Origin: Omphiscola glabra
Taxonomy: Eukaryota; Mollusca; Gastropoda; Lymnaeidae
DNA length: 64,000 nt
Direction of reading: 5' to 3'
NCBI GenBank assembly: GCA_964017045.1
Contig: OZ024802.1
Coordinates: 30,156,793-30,220,792 of the forward strand
A program made the translations under genes and the position numbers. Positions 58,801 to 64,000 of the stretch are shown here, piece after piece; position 1 is the stretch's first letter, and each line of letters opens with the position of its first letter. The notes beneath the pieces were generated by a model. It searched no databases and was not told the DNA's origin. It was given only the letters and a program-made list of their open reading frames with translations.

Positions 58801-61784
58801 TTCCATTCGATTAATTTCACATACTATGTCGTGAAGGTATTTCATATAAACAAACATATAAGGATAGAGATTGGGATATCGTATCCTATTATTTATTGGT
58901 TTTTTTTAGGGGGGTGGGTGCGTGTGGGGGGGGGGTGAATAAAAAAAATATTATAAACATTGAGGTTGTCAATTCTGCTTTTACATGAATGCATCTTTGA
59001 GAATCTGCACCAAAGTGGTAGTGTAGCGATAACTGTCAGCTGTCAAAGTGGTAGTGTAGCGACAACTGTCAGAAGTCAAATCGGTAGTGGAGCAACAGCT
59101 GTCAAAGCAGTAGTGGAGCAACATCTGTCAAAGCGGTAGTGTAGCAACAGCTGTCAGCTGTCAAAGCGGTAGTGAAGCAACAGCTGTCAGCTGTCAAAGA
59201 GGTAGTGGAGCAACAACTGTCAGCTGTCAAAGCGGTAGTGTAGTAACAACTGTCAGCTGTCAATGCGGTAGTGTAGCAACAACTGTCAGCTGTCAAAGCG
59301 GTAGTGGAGCAACAGCTGTCAGCTGTCAAAGAGGTAGTGGAGCAACAACTGTCAGCTGTCAAAGCGGTAGTGTAGCAAAAACTGTCAGCTGTCAAATTCG
59401 GCACACATTGGGCACACATTATTAGGCACACATTATTAGGCATACATTAGGAACACATTAGGAACACATTAGGCATACAGTAGGCACACATTGGGCACAC
59501 TTTCTTAGGCATACATTAGGAACACATTAGGCACACACTGGACACACATTGGACACGCATTGAGCACACTTTAGGCATATACTTGGCACACATTGGGTAC
59601 ACATTTTGCACACATTCAGCACACATTGGGCGCACATTCGGTATGATATCACGAGAAAAGCTATCGTTTGCGTATTTTTCTATCTCCCTCTCTCTCTCTC
59701 TCCTTCTCTCTCTTTCTCACTCTCTCTCTATCCCTCCCTCCCTCTCCCTCTGTCTCTCTCTCTTTCTCACACTCTCTCTCAGCCCTTCTCTCTCTCCCCC
59801 CCCCCCTTTTTTTCTTTATAATGTCACCTAGATTGAGTTTTTTTATTTTTTATTTCATGATGGTACTTATTATGTTTTTACTTTAACCAAAAAATTGCAA
59901 TTGTTGACTTTGGTGTTTTCAAAGTTGTTGTTTTCAAATTAATGAGTTGAAAATAAAATAAAATAAGATAAATAAAATAGATTTACCAGCATATCTAGCA
60001 AAAATGGCATGCTCTTAACAATTATTTTAAAAAAAGGTAATTAAAATAATTTAATGTGTATTAAAATCTTATCTAAATCACTTTTTGGAATAATCTAAAT
60101 GTTGCATTTATAACTGCTGCTTATTAACAAACATTTCCCGTCAAATAAATTTAAGTGGAGATCCTTTAATGAAACGCATGATTTTTAAGTGGTCAGTGAG
60201 GGCACAAAAATGGTTGAGAACCGCTGTTATCATCCCCTTGATTATCTCACGAGGACAATGAGATACGAAGTATACATTCTGAAGTTAACACACCTAGATC
60301 ATCTCACACAGACAATGAGATACGAAGTATACATTTGGAAGTTAAAGCACCTAGATCATCTCACACAGACAATGAGATACGAAGTATACATTCTGAAGTT
60401 AACGCACCTAGATGATCTCACACAGACAATAAGATACGAAGTATACATTCTGAAGTTAACGCACCTAGATGATCTCACACAGACAATAAGATACGAAGTA
60501 TACATTCTGAAGAATGTTTCAAATTAAAATTTCATTGATTGTTATTTATTATATTTAAAGTTTCCTTTCCCCCTTGCCCTCCCACTGCCCTTCCTCCAAT
60601 TTCCCTCCCTCCTGTTGCCATCCCATACCACTGCCCTTCCTACTCTTGTTCCGTTGCCCATCCCGCCGTTTATCCTCCCGTTGTTTTCCCTCTTATTGCC
60701 CTCCTCACATAGCGCTCCCCCTTGTACCACTCCAACTGCCCTCCCTACCACCTCCCTCCATCCTAGTTTCCTCCCTCCCATTGCCCTCTCTCCCATTTCC
60801 CTCCCTACCACTGCCCTCTATTTCATTACCCTTCCTCCCATTAACCTCCCTCCTCTGCCCCTCCTTCCCATTCCTCCCTGCCCTCCCTTCCACTGCCCTT
60901 CCTACTCTTGTTCCGTTGCCCACCACTCCCTTTGTCCTCCCTCTCCTTTCCCTCCCATATCAATACTACCCCCCTCCCTCCACAGTAAAGACATCTACCA
61001 TAACCCAGGAATGTACGTAGAGACGATTACGAGTGCATTATTTAAGCTTTACTCCAACCGGCACGACGGAATGCCGAGGGGGGAGAAAACTCTGACTACA
61101 AACACGTCAATCATGTGTATTTGCATTCAGCTCAGCCCGGTGGCTTCTAGGATCTGTCACGGCTCTGGAAAAATGTTCGGCTGCCTAGAAAACTCAGCGT
61201 GTACCACACTTCTCTAGATTGTGCACCGCTGTGACGCTTACACTATAATACTATATTAATAGGAGAAATGGAAATATTTGTTAAGGACAAATAATTTTCT
61301 TCGAATTTTCTGTGTGTGTGTGTTTTAAATTTGGCGTCAGACATTTGTTTACAAATGGGGATATTTTTTAAAAAAATTACATAGGTCCAGACATCTTCTC
61401 CTTTGCAAGACTGTAGAAAATAGTTTTCGAGTCGTGACATTTGAGAAATGCTTAAGACAGCGACACTTTCCGTTGAATACATCTTCTATCCAACTTTTAA
61501 AGATCTTCCCCTCCCTACTTGATAGTTTAAAAACATCCACAAATCTATCCATCCATCCACCTACCCATCCATCCAATCAACCCCTAGACCCACATATCCA
61601 TCCCCTCAGATACCCATCCATCCATCAATCCACCCATCCCTCATTCATCCATTCATCCAACCATCTATCTCTGCCTGAACCTACCATTTTAAAGTTGCGG
61701 CAACTTGATTTTCCTTTGGTGACGTCATATCCTCCACTTCCGGTGCGGAATCTCTTCTCTTCTCCTCGTCTTCCTCCTTCCATG
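34435..61784 (-). CDS. RFX6: RFX6-like winged-helix transcription factor, 18 exons, 5' end missing
   Basis: Eighteen exons with GT-AG borders and matching phases join into 803 residues plus stop. Residues 33 to about 121 are the RFX DNA-binding domain ([20 protein letters not shown], then [24 protein letters not shown] and GKGLTRFSG). Next comes [20 protein letters not shown], then the RFX extended/dimerisation region at about 166-450 with [58 protein letters not shown] and LTLNNAQSF...[12 protein letters not shown]. The C-terminal 300 residues are rich in Pro, Ser and Tyr and look disordered. Wording is closer to RFX6 than to RFX4 or RFX1-3. The family binds X-box DNA in the nucleus; vertebrate RFX6 drives gut and pancreatic endocrine fate. 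Upstream codons remain to be found; vertebrate RFX6 is about 930 aa. Confidence 0.9.
35433..35967. repeat. 30-bp minisatellite, about 18 copies (RFX6 last intron)
   Basis: Units containing CACAACTGTGTTACTTGGTG, with a GCCGTGG/GCCGCAG alternation. A 30-bp period keeps several frames open on both strands; none resembles a protein. Confidence 0.95.
36366..36425 (+). mobile_element. LINE family A 3' tail remnant
   Basis: AGGAGCCAAAATGATCAATA followed by CATTAATCG and a TAGAAGAAGAG tail, the same terminus as 15900-15965 and 63635-63690. Confidence 0.65.
36460..37206 (-). CDS. RFX6: RFX6 exon, Pro/Ser/Tyr-rich C-terminal region
   Basis: 747 nt, residues 495-744; GC-rich unlike its introns, which supports coding. 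Contains [20 protein letters not shown] and [14 protein letters not shown]. Acceptor CCAACAG, donor CAAG|GTATTG. Confidence 0.85.
37316..37499. mobile_element. hAT-like MITE, CAGAGGCGTAG ends
   Basis: Starts CAGAGGCGTAG and ends CTACGCCTCTG. Flanks TGCTTTAC and TGCTTTAA match at 7 of 8 positions. Lies in the RFX6 intron just upstream of the 747-nt exon. Confidence 0.75.
38162..38263 (-). CDS. RFX6: RFX6 exon with basic cluster
   Basis: Residues 461-495, including KARKRKLED, a possible nuclear localisation signal. Acceptor CTTTCAG, donor GTAACC. Confidence 0.82.
38845..39025. repeat. 41-bp tandem repeat, about 4 copies (RFX6 intron)
   Basis: Units containing CAGTCAACCCACAGCCCCAA and GAGGGGAGTGGAC; immediately 3' (in gene sense) of the exon at 39047. 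Confidence 0.9.
39047..39169 (-). CDS. RFX6: RFX6 exon, end of conserved RFX region
   Basis: Residues 420-461; encodes [20 protein letters not shown], aligned with the SFHLIRMLLDEY block of RFX6. Acceptor CATCCCAG lies only about 20 bp from a 24-bp tandem array. Donor GTAACC. Confidence 0.85.
39189..39620. repeat. 24-bp minisatellite, about 18 copies, abutting an RFX6 splice acceptor
   Basis: Units containing GTGAACTCATATATACATCT. The array stops about 20 bp before the exon that begins at 39169, so it occupies the branch-point and upstream acceptor region in the gene sense. Confidence 0.95.
39717..39930. mobile_element. hAT MITE, CAGTGGTCGGCAAA family, copy 1
   Basis: Starts CAGTGGTCGGCAAATCGCGG and ends TTTGCCGACCACTG. 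Duplicated flanks TGTTAGGC and TGTTGGGC match at 7 of 8. The interior resembles the CTCGCAAGCCGCATGCG / GAGCCAAAT-type sequence of OposCharlie-like (OC1) hAT elements as I remember them. Confidence 0.75.
40188..40452. repeat. 22-bp minisatellite, about 12 copies (RFX6 intron)
   Basis: Units GCCTAATGATTGTATGTAGC plus GA; later copies carry a TGGTATG variant. Confidence 0.95.
40496..40613 (-). CDS. RFX6: RFX6 exon, conserved RFX region
   Basis: Residues 381-419 plus one base; [20 protein letters not shown] motif. Acceptor TTGCAG, donor GTAAGC. Confidence 0.87.
40897..41072. mobile_element. foldback MITE (GTTCACACGATCAAATTTT family)
   Basis: GGTTCACACGATCAAATTTT at the left is mirrored by AAATTTTATCGTGTGAACTG at the right, and the right half contains the shared AATAGTGCGTTCA segment. 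Confidence 0.7.
41240..41382. repeat. 20-bp tandem repeat, about 7 copies
   Basis: Units TAAATTTACCAACCGATTCC with minor variants. Confidence 0.93.
41831..41925 (-). CDS. RFX6: RFX6 exon, conserved RFX region
   Basis: Residues 349-380: [20 protein letters not shown] then [10 protein letters not shown]. Acceptor CTCCAG, donor GTAGGG. Confidence 0.9.
42269..42413 (-). CDS. RFX6: RFX6 exon, conserved RFX region
   Basis: Residues 301-348 plus one base: [20 protein letters not shown], similar to the QIARPAL block of RFX6. Acceptor CTAACAG, donor GTGAGC. Confidence 0.87.
42868..42988. mobile_element. foldback MITE (CTCAGTTCCCACGATCAAATT family)
   Basis: GCTCAGTTCCCACGATCAAA is mirrored by TTTGATCGTGTGAGCTGAGC. 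RFX6 intron; no coding potential. Confidence 0.75.
43068..43126 (-). CDS. RFX6: RFX6 exon, conserved RFX region
   Basis: Residues 281-300: [19 protein letters not shown]. Acceptor TCTTCAG, donor GTGAGT. Confidence 0.85.
43766..43869 (-). CDS. RFX6: RFX6 exon, conserved RFX region
   Basis: Residues 246-281: [20 protein letters not shown] then [10 protein letters not shown]. Acceptor CCCTTAG, donor GATG|GTCAGT. Confidence 0.85.
44263..44312 (-). CDS. RFX6: RFX6 exon, conserved RFX region
   Basis: Short 50-nt exon, residues 230-246: [16 protein letters not shown], near-identical in type to the VLTDVLIP motif of RFX6. Acceptor GTCCAG, donor GTACGC. Confidence 0.87.
44749..44862 (-). CDS. RFX6: RFX6 exon, conserved RFX region
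   Basis: Residues 192-229: [20 protein letters not shown] and [11 protein letters not shown]. Acceptor TTTGCAG, donor GTACAT. Confidence 0.9.
45005..45770. repeat. 23-bp minisatellite, about 28 copies, interrupted (RFX6 intron)
   Basis: Units CACTATATACAAGTATCTGA with AGT variants; a non-repeat segment interrupts at about 45110-45255. Confidence 0.95.
45864..45899. repeat. 36-bp direct repeat, copy 1
   Basis: Identical to 46934-46969; the pair brackets the RFX6 exon at 46421-46498. Confidence 0.85.
46421..46498 (-). CDS. RFX6: RFX6 exon, conserved RFX region
   Basis: Residues 166-191: [20 protein letters not shown]. Acceptor ATTCCAG, donor GTTCGT. Phase 0 on both sides. Confidence 0.9.
46775..47075. 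repeat. GA-rich low-complexity tracts
   Basis: Runs of (GA)n and GAGAGA-rich sequence, interrupted, in the RFX6 intron. Confidence 0.85.
46934..46969. repeat. 36-bp direct repeat, copy 2
   Basis: Begins ATAGTGACATAGAGAGTGGA, identical over 36 bases to 45864-45899. It lies beside a GA-rich tract. Confidence 0.85.
47184..47288 (-). CDS. RFX6: RFX6 exon, [16 protein letters not shown] segment
   Basis: Residues 131-165; the [19 protein letters not shown] block is diagnostic of RFX6-type proteins. Acceptor ATCTCAG, donor GTCAGT. Confidence 0.92.
47384..48035. repeat. 9-bp tandem repeat region (TGACTATNN), about 650 bp
   Basis: Units of TGACTATCA, TGACTATTG, TGACTATCT and relatives with frequent variants. 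The period of nine gives long MTIMTI- or DYHDY-type frames on both strands that are not genes. Confidence 0.95.
49475..49690. repeat. GA/GT-rich low-complexity tract
   Basis: Alternating GAGAGA and GTGTGT runs in the RFX6 intron. Confidence 0.85.
49978..50437. mobile_element. foldback element with tandemly built left arm
   Basis: The left arm (49978-50220) is a tandem array of ~45-bp units made of CGGAAATTTGATCGAAAGAA and ATTTCGTCGACGGAAAATTG. The right arm (50360-50437) holds about one inverted unit. The core at 50231-50360 is a MITE of the TTCACAC...GTGTGAA type with the AGTGCGTTCAAAAAGAAATT segment. No coding potential; the array gives Lys/Arg-rich spurious frames. Confidence 0.75.
51861..52058 (-). 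mobile_element. SPIN-like hAT non-autonomous element, copy 2 (RFX6 intron)
   Basis: Reverse-oriented relative of 30959-31156: on the minus strand it reads CAGTGGTTCTCAACCTTCCT, AATGCCGC, GTGGTGACCCCCCAACCATA, ATTATTTTCATTGTTAC, and ends in GGTTGAGAACCACTA. Flanks GTCTAGTC and GTCTGGTT match at 6 of 8. Confidence 0.75.
52166..52363. mobile_element. hAT MITE, CAGTGGTCGGCAAA family, copy 2
   Basis: Starts CAGTGGTCGGAAAACTCGTT and ends TTTTGCCGACGACTG. Duplicated flanks GCCTTGGG and GCCTAGGG match at 7 of 8. Contains AGAGCCAAATTTCTTTTCGA-like interior and the AGAGCCGCATGCGGG block shared in inverted form with 39717-39930. Confidence 0.75.
52528..52711. mobile_element. hAT-type MITE, CAGTGGCGTAG family, copy 4
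   Basis: Starts CAGTGGCGTAGTGAGG and ends GCTCGCTACGCCACTG. Perfect 8-bp duplication GGCGTAAT at 52520-52527 and 52712-52719. It lies about 200 bp from the RFX6 microexon. Confidence 0.87.
52920..52947 (-). CDS. RFX6: RFX6 28-nt microexon
   Basis: Twenty-eight bases completing Arg121 and encoding FSGIKIKTE (122-130). It is needed to bridge the phase-2 end of the upstream exon (GKGLTR) to the phase-0 start of the next, and it restores the conserved RFSG-K-K-EG wording. Acceptor TTCCACAG, donor GTAAAT. Confidence 0.85.
53215..53445. repeat. 29-bp minisatellite, about 8 copies
   Basis: Units containing GCCACACCACTGGGTGTAAC and CACATGCTA. Confidence 0.95.
53765..54735. repeat. ~28-bp minisatellite, about 35 copies
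   Basis: Units of ACATGTGATTTAATGTGATG plus GTTTGTGC with length variants; nearly 1 kb of RFX6 intron. Confidence 0.95.
54748..54912. repeat. 25-bp tandem repeat, about 6 copies
   Basis: Units containing GATACGTCCATGGACTAAGG; contiguous with the preceding array. Confidence 0.93.
55098..55175 (-). CDS. RFX6: RFX6 exon, DNA-binding domain end
   Basis: Residues 95-121: [20 protein letters not shown] then GKGLTR. Acceptor AACCAG, donor GTAAGC. Confidence 0.92.
55491..55552 (-). CDS. RFX6: RFX6 exon, DNA-binding domain recognition region
   Basis: Residues 75-95: [20 protein letters not shown]. The [15 protein letters not shown] block is the most conserved part of the RFX winged helix. Acceptor TCACAG, donor GTAGGT. 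Confidence 0.92.
55931..56054 (-). CDS. RFX6: RFX6 exon, DNA-binding domain start
   Basis: Residues 33-74: [40 protein letters not shown]. Acceptor TTTTAG, donor GTGTGT. Confidence 0.92.
56340..56465. repeat. ~50-bp degenerate repeat leading into the 38-bp satellite
   Basis: Three near-copies of TATGACATGCCACTTG followed by GACATCA-type sequence. Confidence 0.8.
56557..58700. repeat. 38-bp satellite array, about 56 copies, with higher-order duplication
   Basis: Units containing GGCATCTAGTACAGCAAACA and TAATGACATGAATGGCAT. Rare variants (a CATGATTGACATGG unit next to TAGCACAGC, and a one-base-deleted GGCATGCATCTAG unit) occur twice in the same order exactly 721 bp apart (57689-57877 equals 58410-58598), showing a recent duplication of about 19 units. 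Confidence 0.96.
59022..59395. repeat. 33-bp minisatellite, about 11 copies
   Basis: Units containing AGCTGTCAAAGCGGTAGTGT and AGCAACAACTGTC; the 33-bp period gives a spurious Thr/Ala/Ser-rich frame. Confidence 0.95.
59396..59645. repeat. GGCACACATT-type short repeat
   Basis: About 20 irregular copies of CACACATTGGG / CACACATTAGG. Confidence 0.9.
59680..59810. repeat. CT-rich low-complexity tract
   Basis: (CT)n and CCCT runs; the source of Ser/Leu-rich spurious frames. Confidence 0.9.
60225..60512. repeat. 57-bp minisatellite, about 5 copies
   Basis: Units containing GATCTCACACAGACAATAAG and ATACGAAGTATACATTCTGA; the 57-bp period is divisible by three. Confidence 0.95.
60570..60985. repeat. 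CCCTCC-rich low-complexity region
   Basis: A pyrimidine-rich stretch of CCTCCC / CCCATTGCCCT variants in the RFX6 intron; no coding signal. Confidence 0.85.
61685..61784 (-). CDS. RFX6: RFX6 exon upstream of the DNA-binding domain
   Basis: Residues 1-33 of the part seen: acidic/basic [20 protein letters not shown] running into LKW, where TG plus the next exon's G forms the conserved Trp. Acceptor ATTTCAG, donor GTAGGT. It needs one more base from an upstream exon. Confidence 0.72.
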
Positions 61785-61924
61785 CTGAAATGATAAAGCA
61801 AACTGATTAACGCCAGACAGTCATAAATAAAAAATTTTTTTATTGATTATAACATGTTTAACAAATGGATAGTAATTGACCGACTGCATTCAAGTTGTGT
61901 AAATGAAAGGAAATGCCAAAGACA

Positions 61925-62125
61925 ATAACAAGCTTCCAAACGCAACAGTTGAGGCGACTACACTTGACACATTTGCGTCTATTGCCTCCTGTCTTCTAAC
62001 CCCCCGTTCATAACACCATTGATGAGTTACCCTTGCAACCAGTGAATTATCCCTTTCAAAACCACGCACAGTAACATCGCGAATATTATAAATATTATGT
62101 ATATATAAATATAGAAGAAGAAATC
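61925..62125 (+). mobile_element. LINE family A 3' end, strongly truncated
   Basis: Matches the last 200 bp of the family: GTTGAGGCGACTACACTTGA, TTTGCGTCTATTGCCTCC and an ATAGAAGAAGAA tail. Confidence 0.7.
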
Positions 62126-62177
62126 TCTACAGTTTTTTTTTACTGTGATCTGATAGTTGTTATACTTCTTTTTGTCT

Positions 62178-62220
62178 TGTTTTCTGTTGAAGGCTCTGAG
62201 CCGAAACGTCAAAATCTTTT
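62178..62220 (+). ncRNA. hammerhead ribozyme-like motif, mutated copy 3
   Basis: CTGTTGA (62184-62190, one change from CTGATGA), stem II GGCTCTGAGCC, then GAAACGTC (62203-62210). The bases flanking the core (GTTTT and AAAAT) could pair as stem I. The core substitution should disable cleavage. Confidence 0.4.
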
Positions 62221-63204
62221 GTCCTGTCTATGAATTCAATTTTAGCATACCTTGTTCTTATTATGTTTCATTAACAAATGAATAGAATGTCTACAGATAC
62301 TCAAGTATGGAACACATAGGGTCCATGCTTATCAGGGGAATAGAAGGGGGTGCTGAGGGAGGGTGTGCGCCACCCTAGGCGGCACTTTTTTTCTCCTTTA
62401 TTTGGCAAGGCGGCACTTTTGGCCAACTGCAGAGGTTTTTTTTTTTTGGTTTTTTTTTCGAAGAAGGGGCGGCTAGTGCCCCCCCCCCCTTGTGTGTGTG
62501 TGGGGGGCACAAGCATTTAACTGCCAATCAATAACCAGAAACGTCACATCGAATATAATTTGGAAACAGAGGATCCGCCATCTTGTAAACATATGGCGGA
62601 ATCAAAAGAACAAGACAGAACTACTGCTGAAATTATGCTTATTCTCGATCTTTGAAGAAACCGGAGAGCTCATTTCAAACAAACAAAAACAAAAAAATCC
62701 CCAGACTAATGCTCGAATCGCCAACGTGCACTCAAGAACCGAAAATGCAAATCTTACCATACAATAATTCAGGTGAAGGCCTTGCCATAGGCTCATTTCA
62801 ATGAACGACAAAAACTCAGACAAAGACTTTAAAGGCCGAGGATGAGAACAATATGTGCAATGTAATTTTTTTTTTTGAAATGTGCATTTATTCGGATAAA
62901 TAAAATAATCTTATCATTTAGGATTTCGTCACTGGTGTGACCGTAATGGTTTAAAACTTATTTATGCCACCGAGCTTAAGATGAAACAGGCGACTAGCCC
63001 GAAATGACGCATGCGTACAAGACGCACAGTTACCCTAACTCTTCAGCAGTGTCACCAGAATAAAATTCTTTCGTTAAACGATTAAAAAAAAAAATATGTC
63101 TATTGAGCCCTCATCATCCGCAAAATTTTCAATTTGAGTGAATTATGAGTAATTTACCCCAGGTCACCGACCCCTGACCTAGATAATAATTGTTTCAAGC
63201 TGAA

Positions 63205-63695
63205 AAGGCTTTGTCCTGAACCGCTACAGAAACACCTCTAGTGTTGGCAGCATGCTGGAAACACTGGGCTGGTCACTATTGGATGACGACAACGACAATT
63301 CAGGCTCTCTCTGATTTACAAGATAAATAATGGGCTAGTCCACTACTCTGGCATTAAACAGAAACTCCCCCCCCCCCCCCATAGACAGCGACGAGGCCGT
63401 GACAGGCAGTTCTGGCTCATAACAGCGAGAAGCCAGTATAGGAACTGCTCATTCCTACCAAACACAATCAGGGACTGGAACAAGCGTCCAAAAGGAACAA
63501 TTGAGGCGACAACACTTGACTCATTTGCGTCTATTGCCTCAGGCCTTCCAACCCCCAGTGCATGATACCCTCACTAAGTGACTCTTGTAACCAGTGAAAT
63601 ATCCTCATCAACACCAGGCACAGAACCATTATAGTAGCCAGAATGATCAATAAATTGATCGTGGGTCCTTAATATATAGAAGAAGAAGAAACCAG
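63205..63695 (+). mobile_element. LINE family A 3' end, longest copy
   Basis: Contains a readable reverse-transcriptase C-terminal segment (SFLPNTIRDWNKRPKGTIEA, then TTLDSFASIASGL), a 3' region with GATCAATAAATTGATCG, and an ATAGAAGAAGAAGAAA tail. Similar throughout to 15441-15965. 5'-truncated. Confidence 0.78.
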
Positions 63696-64000
63696 CGTGA
63701 ATAATCTCAGGAAGGGTAGCCTTCGGCAGCAGTTGTCCATTTACTGCCAGGAATGGCGACATATCTAACAAAAATAAATACTCTTACTTTTCCTAATAGT
63801 CATGTAGAATCTTTCAATTGTCTTAAAAACTCATCGTGAACTTTTTCTGTGCATGATACATATTATATTTATTTATATATGTTATGCGCACTCTGTCACG
63901 TGACGAAAACGCGTGACTGTGTCGCCTCGGACCCGGACAAGCCCCCCGATTGTTGACACACTAAACTACCGAGGAGAAAGCCAAACTCTTGATCAAATTA

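Overview
The window looks like an AT-rich invertebrate nuclear genome: spliced genes with GT-AG introns, many transposon fossils, and an exceptional density of tandem repeats. A lophotrochozoan, most likely a gastropod mollusc, fits best. That is an inference from the style of the TRAF6 and RFX6 orthologues and from SPIN-like hAT elements, which I recall being reported outside tetrapods in a pond snail. The species cannot be fixed from the sequence alone.

Two host genes could be reconstructed exon by exon. The first is a complete TRAF6-like adaptor/E3 ligase on the + strand (15148-24863, 6 exons, 659 codons plus stop: RING, TRAF-type zinc fingers, coiled coil, MATH). The second is an RFX6-type winged-helix transcription factor on the - strand (34435-61784 or beyond, 18 exons found, 803 residues, 5' end missing). 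All exon phases in both models join without a frame break. The two genes converge tail to tail across about 9.6 kb of repeats, which also hold an orphan SAP-domain exon fragment. No functional link between them is evident; TRAF6 belongs to innate immune/NF-kB signalling and RFX6 to endodermal/endocrine development.

Layout. 1-15147: no host gene seen; a Kolobok/Mutator-like DNA transposon with TTAA ends and an intact 603-642 aa transposase (1118-4046), a GC-rich insertion flanked by 14-bp direct repeats (5132-5907), two copies of an 8-bp-TSD hAT MITE, a foldback MITE, and tandem arrays. 15148-24863: TRAF6, whose introns hold two different LINE 3' ends, a foldback palindrome, two minisatellites and two repeats carrying hammerhead-ribozyme-like cores. 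24864-34434: minisatellites, a SPIN-like hAT element, another MITE, a TTA-flanked inverted-repeat element and a LINE tail. 34435-61784: RFX6, with introns packed with minisatellites (the largest is about 2.1 kb of a 38-bp unit), hAT MITEs and foldback elements. 61785-64000: LINE 3' ends and one further hammerhead-like core.

I found no convincing tRNA, rRNA or CRISPR, and no gene cluster resembling a new biochemical system. Most short open frames in this window are by-products of tandem arrays with unit lengths divisible by three. The most interesting signals are the SPIN-like elements, the hammerhead-like cores, the intact TTAA transposon, the foldback elements with tandemly built arms, and the RFX6 microexon.
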